From Fervidifonticultor_A octavus_A (lineage in GTDB: Bacteria; Sysuimicrobiota; Sysuimicrobiia; Sysuimicrobiales; Humicultoraceae), in the NCBI GenBank assembly GCA_031459655.1, contig JAVKID010000065.1:1-16668 (forward strand): a DNA stretch of 16,668 nucleotides. The letters are read 5' to 3'. The notes under the pieces are model-generated. The model was given only the letters and a program-made list of their open reading frames with translations. It was not told where the DNA came from and made no database searches. The translations under genes were made by a program, and so were the position numbers. Positions 7,007 through 14,690 of this stretch are shown piece after piece (within the stretch, counting starts at the first letter, position 1; each line of letters opens with the position of its first letter).

Positions 7007-9334
7007 TCACTCCCGAAGAACGACAGCGGCCGTGGGTCCACATGAGCGTCTGCTGTGGTCGTCGAGGACCTCGGGGCGGCCGGCACGCAAGACCGTCTCT
7101 GGCTCCATCGGTAACCTCCGCACTCGCCAGCCCGTGGCGTCGTATATCGCGTTCGCGACGCAAGCCGCAACGGGGATGATTGGAAGCTCAGCGATAGTCT
7201 TCGCCCCGAGAGGTCCAGCCTCCTCTTCCGTCGATACGAAGAACGCCTCGACCGGCACAGCATCAGCAGCCGTAGGAACCCGGTAGTCAAGGAATCCTGG
7301 GTTCTCCACCCCTCTTTCGCTGAAGATGGCTCCTTCGCTCAGCGCGTAGCCCAAGCCTTGCAGGACACCCCCGTATACCTGTCCCTCGGCACCGACCGGG
7401 TTGATGATTCGGCCAGCATCATGGGCAGCCCAGTACCGCTCCACCAGTACCAGGCCCGTCCAGGTGTCCACACGGACCCGGCAGCCGTGGGCCGCGAACG
7501 TGTACGCGGGTGAAACGTTGCCCTTCCACGAGTCGTCTGGAAGCTCTACTCCAGGAGGGATATAGACACCTTCCGCCTCCAAATCAGATAGTCTGCCCGC
7601 CTCCGCCGCCGCGGCCGCCACCGCGTCGAGCGGAGCCCCGTCATCGAGCCCTAGCTCTTGCCGCACCCGAGCCACATTCTCCCTCAGCCGTCGCGCCGCA
7701 GACAGCGCCGCATTGCCGGCGAAGAAGGTCGTTCGGCTTGCGAAGGAGCCGAGGCCAAAGGGCGTGCCCGCAGTAACGCCCAGGATCACTTCCGTCTCCG
7801 ATTCTTTAATATTTAATATACCAGCGACTATCCGCCGCAGCGTGGTCGCCGTACCCCCTCCCACGTCGACCTCGCCGCACGAAACCCGCACCCGACCGTC
7901 ATCCGTCACGATCATCCGCACGACGGAGAAATCCCCCGCTGGGTTCACCGCCCTGTTGCTAATCACGTGAGTCCCACACGCAACCCCGTACCCGGTGCGC
8001 CATCGCTCGCCCATCGGCGCGCTCGTCTCCCCCCCCTCCCCTCCTCCCTCGACTCGGTCGCGCGCGATGGCTCGCTCCACCACGTCCACACACTCGCCCA
8101 GACCGCACGAACCGATCTTCCAGCCGTGGACGCTAACTTCACCGGGCCCGACGGCGTTCCGCTTTCTGAGCTCCCCTGGTCCTATGCCGAGTTTTCGGGC
8201 CAGCTCATCGAGGATCTGCTCCTGGGCGAACGCAGACTGGGGACTCCCGAAACCGCGGAAGCATTGCGTGGGAACGGTGTTCGTGTAAACGAGCTTGGCC
8301 TGCGCGCGGACAGCTTCGAACTTGTACAGATTATCCATCCTAATCGTCGCCGCTCGGACGACCGACGGGGCATGTAGGCTGTAGGCGCCGTTGTTCGCCA
8401 AGATCCGCGACTCTTTGGTAATCAGCTGCCCGTCACGACTGGCGCCAATCCGTACCCAGAGGCTGAGATTCACCCTTGGGGTGGCCTGGGCGAAATCCTC
8501 CCTCCGGCTCATGACCATCCCCACGTCTCGCCTGAGCCGCCGGGCGAACTCGGCACAAATCACGTGAACCGGATGCTCGTACTTGGCGCCGAAGGACCCG
8601 CCAATGGTGGGAACCTCGATTTCCAGCCCCTCCTCCCAATCCCTAAGCAAGCTCCTGTACTCCTCCAGGATCATGTGGGGCGAGTGCATAGGTGCGCAGA
8701 GGATGATAGTGTTGCCTGCGTGCTTCGCCAGCACCGCATATGGCTCCATGTAGGCGTGTTGAGCCGGCTGGACGGTGAACTCCCCCTCCGCCCAGACCTC
8801 AGCGCGCCGAGCGGCGTGCTCCCAGTCGCCCCGCTCCACATTCAGGCTCAGGGCGATGTTGTCTGGTCGTTCCTCGTGGATCGGGACCTCCAACGTCAGC
8901 GCCTCCTCGGGCGTGAGGGCCGAGGGCAAAGGCCCATAAGACACCCGGACGGCACCCAGGCCCGACCGCAGGGCTCCCACTGTCTCCGCCGCCACCGCGA
9001 CGACCGGTTCACCCATGTACCGTACACGGTCCACCGCCAAGACGGGCTGGTCCGCTATGACGTGCCCGAGACGGATTCCCGCGAAGTCGTCTCCGGTGAG
9101 AACGCCCTTCACCCCCCGCACTCGCAGGGCCCTGCTGACGTCAACGCACTGAATCCGTGCATGCGGATGGGGACTCCTAAGGAGCCCGACCAGCAGGCAT
9201 TCCCCACGGAGAAGATCCCGCTCAAGGCGATCCCGGGCGTAATCCGCCTCGCCCTTCACCTTTGCGAGAATCTCCTGCGTCACCTGGGAACCACCGCGGG
9301 GCTCTGCGCAGGCACCTCGACCGCGGCTAGACAT
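7007..9334 (-). CDS. Molybdopterin-binding large subunit, xanthine dehydrogenase family
   Basis: Large catalytic subunit of 775 residues of a molybdenum hydroxylase, expected to insert a water-derived oxygen at an electron-poor carbon of a (hetero)aromatic or related substrate. Features in order are the N-terminal a/b hammerhead domain (about 25-140), QPAQHAYMEP (189-198), the cofactor loop GGSFGAK (245-251), CFRGFGSPQSAF (358-369) and the active-site Glu716 in GAKTIAELP, where xanthine dehydrogenases have a GVGE-type loop. There is no AYRCSFR motif, so it is not a form I CO dehydrogenase. ATG at 9334 has GGAGG 6 bases upstream and overlaps the 2Fe-2S subunit stop by 8 bases. A short AT-only patch sits at 7805-7820. 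A Mo-insertion chaperone (XdhC/CoxF type) is not seen in the window. Family sure; substrate unknown. Confidence 0.94.
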   Translation of the reverse strand: MSSRGRGACAEPRGGSQVTQEILAKVKGEADYARDRLERDLLRGECLLVGLLRSPHPHARIQCVDVSRALRVRGVKGVLTGDDFAGIRLGHVIADQPVLAVDRVRYMGEPVVAVAAETVGALRSGLGAVRVSYGPLPSALTPEEALTLEVPIHEERPDNIALSLNVERGDWEHAARRAEVWAEGEFTVQPAQHAYMEPYAVLAKHAGNTIILCAPMHSPHMILEEYRSLLRDWEEGLEIEVPTIGGSFGAKYEHPVHVICAEFARRLRRDVGMVMSRREDFAQATPRVNLSLWVRIGASRDGQLITKESRILANNGAYSLHAPSVVRAATIRMDNLYKFEAVRAQAKLVYTNTVPTQCFRGFGSPQSAFAQEQILDELARKLGIGPGELRKRNAVGPGEVSVHGWKIGSCGLGECVDVVERAIARDRVEGGGEGGETSAPMGERWRTGYGVACGTHVISNRAVNPAGDFSVVRMIVTDDGRVRVSCGEVDVGGGTATTLRRIVAGILNIKESETEVILGVTAGTPFGLGSFASRTTFFAGNAALSAARRLRENVARVRQELGLDDGAPLDAVAAAAAEAGRLSDLEAEGVYIPPGVELPDDSWKGNVSPAYTFAAHGCRVRVDTWTGLVLVERYWAAHDAGRIINPVGAEGQVYGGVLQGLGYALSEGAIFSERGVENPGFLDYRVPTAADAVPVEAFFVSTEEEAGPLGAKTIAELPIIPVAACVANAIYDATGWRVRRLPMEPETVLRAGRPEVLDDHSRRSCGPTAAVVLRE
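7805..7818. repeat. 7-base tandem repeat in an AT-only patch
   Basis: TTTAATA occurs twice in direct succession on the plus strand, followed by TA. It is the most AT-rich point within the Mo-subunit gene, in otherwise strongly GC-rich codons. On the coding strand it gives the codons ATA TTA AAT ATT AAA, which include codons rare in this window. Confidence 0.75.
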
Positions 9335-9875
9335 ATCGTTCCTCCGTACTTCCTCTCACGGGCCACGCCGGAGAGGCGCTCTGGCACGCGGTGCAACCTC
9401 TCGATTCTCGCGCTAGCGTGGTCATCACCTTCATGAGCTGCCAGTATCCGGTACATCGGCACAGATTCCCCTCCAGTAGCTTTGGGAGATCCCCGTGACC
9501 GGTTCCCTGGTGTCCCTCGTGAATCCAATAGGCCATCACCGCCATCCCCGGCGTGCAGAAACCGCACTGCACGCCCCCTGTCGTGGCGAATGCTTGGGAG
9601 ATGGTGCTCACGAAGTGTGGCGGTAGGCCTTCGACGGTGAGAACACTCCTCCCTCCGACGCAGCCGCACAAGACGAGACACGCGCACATCGGCCGCCTGT
9701 CGACCAGCACGGTGCACGCGCCGCACTCGCCCTCACCGCACCCCTCCTTGGTTCCGGTCAGCCCCAGCCTGAGCCTCAGGAAGTCGATGAGCCGAGCACC
9801 CTCCCAGCCATCGGTGGGGTAACGGTGCCCGTTGACCTCGACCCACTGGTCACGCATATCGGCCGCTCCCGGCAT
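9327..9875 (-). CDS. 2Fe-2S small subunit, xanthine dehydrogenase family
   Basis: Iron-sulfur subunit of 182 residues that passes electrons from the Mo centre to FAD. The plant-ferredoxin cluster ligands are visible as Cys46, Cys51, Cys54 (EGCGEGECGACTVLVD) and Cys66. The second cluster uses Cys104/Cys107 (GGVQCGFCTPGM) and Cys139/Cys141 (GNLCRCTGY). It is slightly longer than the usual 150-165 residues because of a Ser/Arg-rich tail after the last cluster. ATG at 9875 begins 6 bases after the TetR stop; ATG at 9857 has GGGAG at a good distance and could be the real start. It overlaps the large subunit by 8 bases, so small and large subunits are translated together, while the FAD subunit is about 4.8 kb away at the operon head. 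Confidence 0.94.
   Translation of the reverse strand: MPGAADMRDQWVEVNGHRYPTDGWEGARLIDFLRLRLGLTGTKEGCGEGECGACTVLVDRRPMCACLVLCGCVGGRSVLTVEGLPPHFVSTISQAFATTGGVQCGFCTPGMAVMAYWIHEGHQGTGHGDLPKLLEGNLCRCTGYWQLMKVMTTLARESRGCTACQSASPAWPVRGSTEERYV
9341..9345 (-). promoter_or_regulatory. Shine-Dalgarno of the Mo large subunit
   Basis: GGAGG on the minus strand 6 bases before the ATG at 9334, within the end of the 2Fe-2S gene. It decides the start of the large subunit. Confidence 0.75.
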
Positions 9876-9881
9876 CTCTCG

Positions 9882-10568
9882 TCATTCCTTTGCCCCGCTG
9901 CCCCGTCCACCGCCCGGCCGCGCCCCGCTGGGATTCTGGTGGAAGAACGTGCAGTACCAGACGTGGGTCACCGCCCGGGCCGCCTCCTCCACCGTCGGCC
10001 TCACGGCGGGGTCGGACTCGAAGAACCACACGTGCGCGGCCTGTTCGGTCATGCAGGCCAGCGCCTCGGCCAGCCGTCTGACCGGGAGGCCGTTCACCTC
10101 ACGCAGCCCGAAGTCCCGCTCCATCACCACCCGGAACCGCTCGACGTGCCTCAGCCGCATAGCAGACCAGAGAGCAGCGAAGCGTCGGTTGACGGCAGCC
10201 GCCTCCTGGAAGGCCGCCAGCACGGCCGCGTTGTCGGAGTAGAGCTTGATGTAGCCCAGGTTCGCCGCCAACAACGCTTCGAAGGGCCGGCTCTTGAACC
10301 GGTACCGGTGGGAACGGCTGGCCGCGAACAGCTTCTCGTGCAAATCCTCGATGACCGCCGCGAACAGGTCCTCCTTCCCCCCGAAGTACCGGTAGACGCC
10401 GCCCGTCGAAAGACGGGCGGCGATGACCACGTCGCTCATCCTGGCCGCCACGTAGCCATCCCTCGCGAAGACCTCGTGGGCAGCCTTCACGACGCGCGCC
10501 CTGGTCAACCGGCCCTTGCGGGTGCGCGGTACGGCCGCCCGGACCGTGCTGAGGGCCGATGTGGTCAC
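9882..10568 (-). CDS. TetR family transcriptional regulator
   Basis: 228-residue TetR-type repressor. The N-terminal DNA-binding three-helix domain spans about residues 20-68: RARVVKAAHEVFARDGY, then the helix-turn-helix MSDVVIAARLSTGGVYRYF, then GGKEDLF. The ligand-binding half follows and ends in a Gly/Arg-rich tail. Start GTG at 10568 overlaps the upstream ATPase stop as GTGA, with AAGGGGAGG directly in front. It lies inside the operon rather than divergent from it, so it is probably made together with the genes it controls and acts on the single upstream promoter region near 15,640-15,712. The ligand is likely the substrate, or a CoA or hydroxylated intermediate of the pathway; this is inference. 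Confidence 0.92.
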   Translation of the reverse strand: MTTSALSTVRAAVPRTRKGRLTRARVVKAAHEVFARDGYVAARMSDVVIAARLSTGGVYRYFGGKEDLFAAVIEDLHEKLFAASRSHRYRFKSRPFEALLAANLGYIKLYSDNAAVLAAFQEAAAVNRRFAALWSAMRLRHVERFRVVMERDFGLREVNGLPVRRLAEALACMTEQAAHVWFFESDPAVRPTVEEAARAVTHVWYCTFFHQNPSGARPGGGRGSGAKE

Positions 10569-11731
10569 CTCCCCTTCGCCTCCAACGGGATGGCCGTCTC
10601 AAAACCGCCCAGGTCCCCGTCGGGCGCGGGGACGATGACCGCCCGATCGGGCCGCCACCCGACCCGGAGATATCCTCCCTGCACTGCTACCTCCGCCTCC
10701 CCCGAAGGAAGGTGGATCACCCCCCGGCCGCCCGTCTGGAAGAGACCACGAACCCGGACATAATCCCCTTGGTAGATGCACTCCTCCACCCGCATCTCGA
10801 GCCCGTGCGGGCCCGGGTGTCCCGCCCCACCGGGGTCCATGACTACAACGTGCTCGGGGCGGACCACCAGCACCCCCCTGTCTCCAGGACGGACGGCGCC
10901 GACCGGCGTCCCTTCCAGTCGGACGTCGGAAGAGAGCCTTAGCGAAGCCCTCCGCTGGTCCGATGAGACGGCCTCGACCTGTCCGAAGAGGAGGCCGGCC
11001 TGTCCAAGGAAACGCGCCACGAACAGGCTCCGGGGCCGCTCGTACACATCCTGGGGGGTCCCGCTTTGCTCCACCCGTCCTTGTCGGAGGATAACCACGC
11101 GGTCGCTCAAAGCCAGCGCCTCGCTCTGGTCGTGGGTTACATAGAGGATGCTCGTGCCGAAATCACGGTGGAGACGCCGGATTTCGCTCTGCAACTCCTC
11201 CCGGAGATAGCGATCGAGCGCGCTCAGCGGCTCGTCCATCAGGAGAAGCGCCGGCCGGTAGGCGATGGCTCTGGCCACCGCGACCCGCTGCTGCTGTCCG
11301 CCCGAGAGTTCCCGCGGAAACCGCTCGGCCAGGCCCTCCAGCCGGACCAGCTCCAGGACCTCCATTACGCGCTGTCTGACATCGGCATCCGTCAGCCCGC
11401 GTGCCCGGAGGCCGAAGGCGACATTCTCGTACACGGTCATGTGCGGGAACAGGGCGTAGTTCTGGAAGACGACACCCACGTTCCGCTTGCGGGGTGGGAG
11501 GGAGGTCACGTCCCGCCCGTCCAAGACGACGCAGCCCCCGTCGGGATCTTCGAAGCCAGCCACCAGGGCCAGCGTGGTGCTCTTCCCCGACCCGCTCGGC
11601 CCCAGGAGCGTGACAAGCTCGCCGGGCCTCACTTCCACGTCCACGTGGTCAACGGCCACCACGGCGCCGAACCGCTTCACCAGCTCCCGAGCCTCGAGCA
11701 TCCCACGGGCACCATCCTCGCCCCCTGTCAT
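10565..11731 (-). other. ATPase portion, possible separate gene
   Basis: If permease and ATPase are separate genes, the ATPase would start at ATG 11731 (388 residues), or less likely ATG 11701, which begins MLEARELVKRFG like most PotA proteins. Neither has a strong ribosome site, which fits coupling to the permease stop. All ATP-binding motifs are complete in this portion. Confidence 0.5.
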
Positions 11732-12694
11732 CGGACCACGTCGGGTCGACCCCCCGGAGGTAGACGGAACCCGGACCTCCGCAACCGCCCGACCGGCGGT
11801 CGCCGCCCCCCCCCGCCGCCCGAGCCGGTCGCCTCGCCTCCGTCCCCCGATTGCCCTTCCCTCCACGCCGCGCCTCAGGACCCATCTTGCCCCCCATGCG
11901 ACACCACCCAGCGCGGCGGCCAAGCCCAGCATCAGGCTGGCTGCTGCCGGCAGCACGGGGTCGAGCTCGTAGCGGATGCTCGAGTACATGCGGACAGGGA
12001 GGGTCGGCGCTATGTCCGACCCGAGGAAGAGTGCGGCCACCGTCTCATCCAGGGAGACCAACCCGGCCAGCACCCCGGCGCCGACCGCCGCCGGAGAGAT
12101 TAGCCGCAACGTGACCCGCGCGAAGGCGGAGAGCCGGGACTTGCCCAGGGTCTCGGCGGCTAACTCCAGACGGTAGTCGGTGGTCCTGAGTGCCCCGCTC
12201 AGAGTGACCACGACGTAGGGCAAGCTCAGCGCCACGTGAGCCACGATGATGAGCCACACCGACCCCGTCCACCCCAGGCGGAGGGCGAGCAGGTACATCC
12301 CGGAAGCGTAGACCACCACCGGAACGATAACGGGCATCACGAAGAGGGGCTCAACCATCTGCAGCAGCGGGCCCCGACTGCGCACGAACGCGTACGCTGC
12401 CCCGCTGCCCAGCACCACCGACAGGACGATGACCGATACGGCCACGTACGCGCTTTTGGCGATGGCCGCCCTCCACACCGGGTCTCCTAACAGGTCCGAG
12501 TACCAGTGCGCCGTCCACCCCGGGACGGGGAACACGAGGAAGCCGCTGGCGCTGAACGACAACGGGACCACGACCAGGGCGGGCACCACCAGGTAGAAAC
12601 AGACCAGGAAAGCCAGACAGCCCAGCGCGACGCGGATCATGCGGTATCCGCCGCGGCTCACGCTGAGCGCCCTCGTCAATCCGGCCGTGCTCAC
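10565..12694 (-). CDS. ABC importer permease-ATPase, one continuous ORF (PotC-PotA-like)
   Basis: A single 709-codon frame. Residues 20-275 form a PotC-like membrane permease with about six hydrophobic segments and an EAA loop, LAAETLGKSRLSAFARVTL (178-196). An Arg/Gly-rich linker (276-331) leads to a PotA-like ATPase: Walker A GPSGSGKST (365-373), Q-loop FQNYALFPHMT (410-420), signature LSGGQQQR (463-470), Walker B LLLMDEPLSALD (483-494), switch THDQ (520-523), and a C-terminal TOBE-type region. Start GTG at 12694 is chosen because GGAGG lies 6 bases upstream and it overlaps the first permease stop as GTGA; an ATG at 12640 has no ribosome site. In Pot-type importers these are normally two proteins. 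The join passes a nine-base C tract, so the fusion may reflect an indel. The importer brings a small organic (polyamine-like or other) substrate into the cytoplasm. Confidence 0.8.
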   Translation of the reverse strand: MSTAGLTRALSVSRGGYRMIRVALGCLAFLVCFYLVVPALVVVPLSFSASGFLVFPVPGWTAHWYSDLLGDPVWRAAIAKSAYVAVSVIVLSVVLGSGAAYAFVRSRGPLLQMVEPLFVMPVIVPVVVYASGMYLLALRLGWTGSVWLIIVAHVALSLPYVVVTLSGALRTTDYRLELAAETLGKSRLSAFARVTLRLISPAAVGAGVLAGLVSLDETVAALFLGSDIAPTLPVRMYSSIRYELDPVLPAAASLMLGLAAALGGVAWGARWVLRRGVEGRAIGGRRRGDRLGRRGGAATAGRAVAEVRVPSTSGGSTRRGPMTGGEDGARGMLEARELVKRFGAVVAVDHVDVEVRPGELVTLLGPSGSGKSTTLALVAGFEDPDGGCVVLDGRDVTSLPPRKRNVGVVFQNYALFPHMTVYENVAFGLRARGLTDADVRQRVMEVLELVRLEGLAERFPRELSGGQQQRVAVARAIAYRPALLLMDEPLSALDRYLREELQSEIRRLHRDFGTSILYVTHDQSEALALSDRVVILRQGRVEQSGTPQDVYERPRSLFVARFLGQAGLLFGQVEAVSSDQRRASLRLSSDVRLEGTPVGAVRPGDRGVLVVRPEHVVVMDPGGAGHPGPHGLEMRVEECIYQGDYVRVRGLFQTGGRGVIHLPSGEAEVAVQGGYLRVGWRPDRAVIVPAPDGDLGGFETAIPLEAKGR
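11806..11814. repeat. Nine-base C homopolymer at the permease-ATPase join
   Basis: A run of nine C (G on the coding strand) in the linker codons. Removing one base shifts the permease into a frame that stays open for 25 codons and stops at TGA 11730-11728, overlapping the ATPase ATG at 11731 as ATGA. This is the same junction type as elsewhere in this operon. Confidence 0.9.
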
Positions 12695-13554
12695 CGTCCG
12701 CCTCCGCTGGCGCGTCGGACGAGCAGGTAGCTCACGGTCCCCACCACCAGTAGGCCCGAAGAGAGCGCGCTGGCGAGACCGTACTCTAGGGTGGTCTGCA
12801 TCTTCACCGCAATCAGCTCCCCCAGCATCATGTTCTGGGGTCCTCCCAGGATGGACGGAATGATGTAGTAGCCCAGGACCGAGACGAAGACTAGAGCGGA
12901 GCCGGCGGTAACCCCTGGGACGGTCTGCGGCCAGTAGACCCGGAGAAACCGCCGCACCGGGCCCGCCCCCAGGCTCTCGGCGGCGTGCATGAGGGTGCGG
13001 TCCACCCGCCGGACGACGTCGTAGAGGGCCAGCATCATCATGGGGATGGCGTACTGCAGGATGCCGACCAGCGAGGCCAGCTTGGTCGGGGCCAGGGCCA
13101 GGTCCGAGGTATCCCCACCGAGACGGCTCCCCACCCACCCGACCAGGCCACCCCTGCCCAGGATGGCTAGCCAGGCATACGATCTCACGATGAGGCTCAC
13201 GAAGAGGGAACCCGCCACAACGGCCATGACCATCTTGCCCGGGCGTCCTTGGCCGGAGGTCACGAAGTAGGTCAGCGGGTACCCCACGACGAGCGCGATG
13301 GCCGTAGCGACCGCCGCCATGCCGACGGTCCTGACGAAGATCCTGACCAAATCCGGAGAGCCGACGAACCGAGCGTAATGAGACAGCCCCCCGGGGGGCT
13401 CCGTCACGCTGGTCGCCAGCACCGTCGCCACCGGAACCACGAAGGCGACCATGAGGAAGACGAAGGCGGGAAGGAGCAGCCACCCCGCCGCCCGGCGTGC
13501 CCGACGCCGCCGGCGCAGCCCTGCTGATGCCGACGTGGACCCTGGACTAATCAC
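12691..13554 (-). CDS. ABC transporter permease (PotB-like)
   Basis: Inner-membrane permease of 287 residues, the first of the two permease halves of the importer. After a basic N-terminus (RRRRRARRAAG) come about six hydrophobic segments, the first at roughly 24-48. The EAA cytoplasmic loop HAAESLGAGPVRRFLRVYWP (about 190-209) couples to the ATPase. The frame is open up to 13677, but the extra N-terminal 41 codons lie in the binding-protein gene. GTG at 13554 overlaps that gene's stop as GTGA and is taken as the start, though the ribosome site is only a G-rich stretch close to it. Its own stop overlaps the next permease start as GTGA. Assigned to the spermidine/putrescine-type family; the actual substrate may differ. 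Confidence 0.9.
   Translation of the reverse strand: MISPGSTSASAGLRRRRRARRAAGWLLLPAFVFLMVAFVVPVATVLATSVTEPPGGLSHYARFVGSPDLVRIFVRTVGMAAVATAIALVVGYPLTYFVTSGQGRPGKMVMAVVAGSLFVSLIVRSYAWLAILGRGGLVGWVGSRLGGDTSDLALAPTKLASLVGILQYAIPMMMLALYDVVRRVDRTLMHAAESLGAGPVRRFLRVYWPQTVPGVTAGSALVFVSVLGYYIIPSILGGPQNMMLGELIAVKMQTTLEYGLASALSSGLLVVGTVSYLLVRRASGGGR
12701..12705 (-). promoter_or_regulatory. Shine-Dalgarno that sets the second permease start
   Basis: GGAGG on the minus strand, 6 bases before GTG 12694, inside the end of the first permease gene. It favours the GTG over the ATG at 12640. Confidence 0.75.
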
Positions 13555-14690
13555 GCCCCCACGAACTCGTACCACTTGGTCGTAATCTGGTCGAGGCGGG
13601 AACCCCACCACTCGGCGTTGACGGCGCCGACCGAGACGGCCACGTTGTCCGGGTTGGAGGAGACGAAGGGCTTCCACGTCTCCTCCACGGCCTGGAAGCC
13701 GCTCGTGGTTACGGGGCCGAGCCCTCCGCTCCGGAAGCAGAAGTCCGCCTGACGGTCAGGCTCCAGGGCCACCTTGAAGAACTCGATGGTGGCCGGCTGC
13801 TTAGGGTCCCCCTTGGGAAGCACGAAGTAGTCTACCTGTCGGATGTTCTCGTTGTAATCCACCGCGACGGGCTGTCCTGCTCGCCTGAGGAGGTTCACCC
13901 GATTGTCCCAACCCGCGACGAAGTCGGCGGCTCCCGAGACCAGCTGCTGCTGCAGCTCGGCTCCCGTGTTCCAGAAGACCAGGTGGTCACGGATGGAGTC
14001 GATCTTGCTGAAGGCGCGGTCCAGGTCCAGCGGGTACAGCTGGTCGAAGGGGACTCCGTCACCGAGCAGTGCAATCTCGACCATGGCAACCGGCCAGTTG
14101 TAGATGGAGCGCCTGCCCGGGAAGCGCTTGACGTCGAAGAAGTCCACCCAGGTCCTGGGGTGCTCCAGTTCGCTGTCGGTCCGGTAGCCGATGGCGTAGC
14201 ACCACAGGTACTCAGGGATTGCCTTCGGCAGCAGCGTATTGGGGTCAACCAGGTCGGCCGGGTTCAGGTTCACCTCCTCGGGTGAGATTGGATCCAGGAG
14301 GTCTCCGTGGCCCACCACCCAGGTGTCTTCGACGTCGGCCCAGTTCCACTCGATGTTCCCCGACCTGATCTGCTGCACCCACTTCCCGTAGTCAATCTGA
14401 GCCGTCCTCACCTCAATCCCCGTCCGCTCGGTGAAGGGACGCGCCCAAGCCTCCACCATCGCATCGTTGGTGGTCCCGCCCCAGTTGGCAATGGTGATGA
14501 AGTCGATGCCAGCCAGCTCCGGCGGCACCACCGCCCCCGGCGTCCGCTCCGGCGAGGGAGCTCGCCGCTCGCACGCTGCGAGGAAGGGAACGGCGGCAGC
14601 CCCCACGACAACCCGACCCAGGAACTCTCGACGGGATAGGGTCCTCGCCAGGACAGCCCGCCCGCGATCAACCGGCTCTCTCTGCATCAC
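13551..14690 (-). CDS. ABC transporter substrate-binding lipoprotein (PotD-like, Tat-type signal)
   Basis: Extracytoplasmic solute-binding protein of 379 residues that captures the substrate for the importer encoded just downstream. The signal peptide carries a twin-arginine motif SRREFLGR (19-26), a hydrophobic stretch and a lipobox FLAAC with Cys40 as the lipidation site, so it is predicted to be exported folded by Tat and anchored to the membrane. The mature part has PotD-like segments such as ITIANWGGTTNDAMVEAW (65-82) and many aromatic residues near the expected ligand cleft. Start GTG at 14690 overlaps the FAD-subunit stop as GTGA, with GGAGG 9 bases upstream. The next codon is ATG (14687), which would be 12 bases from that site. 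Polyamine-type family assignment is sound; the ligand is unknown. Confidence 0.92.
   Translation of the reverse strand: MMQREPVDRGRAVLARTLSRREFLGRVVVGAAAVPFLAACERRAPSPERTPGAVVPPELAGIDFITIANWGGTTNDAMVEAWARPFTERTGIEVRTAQIDYGKWVQQIRSGNIEWNWADVEDTWVVGHGDLLDPISPEEVNLNPADLVDPNTLLPKAIPEYLWCYAIGYRTDSELEHPRTWVDFFDVKRFPGRRSIYNWPVAMVEIALLGDGVPFDQLYPLDLDRAFSKIDSIRDHLVFWNTGAELQQQLVSGAADFVAGWDNRVNLLRRAGQPVAVDYNENIRQVDYFVLPKGDPKQPATIEFFKVALEPDRQADFCFRSGGLGPVTTSGFQAVEETWKPFVSSNPDNVAVSVGAVNAEWWGSRLDQITTKWYEFVGA

Noticed and set aside
7007..9334. Form I CO dehydrogenase large subunit (CoxL)
   Set aside because: The AYRCSFR active-site motif is absent; the equivalent segment reads CFRGFGSPQ, as in other xanthine-dehydrogenase-family enzymes.
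8564..9436. 290-codon plus-strand open frame opposite the Mo subunit
   Set aside because: Antisense shadow of a gene with unambiguous cofactor motifs; no domain visible in its own translation.
12695..13483. Upstream extension of the permease-ATPase frame by 263 codons to 13483
   Set aside because: It is the out-of-frame shadow of the first permease: Arg/Gly-rich translation without membrane segments. The GTG at 12694 with GGAGG is a better start.
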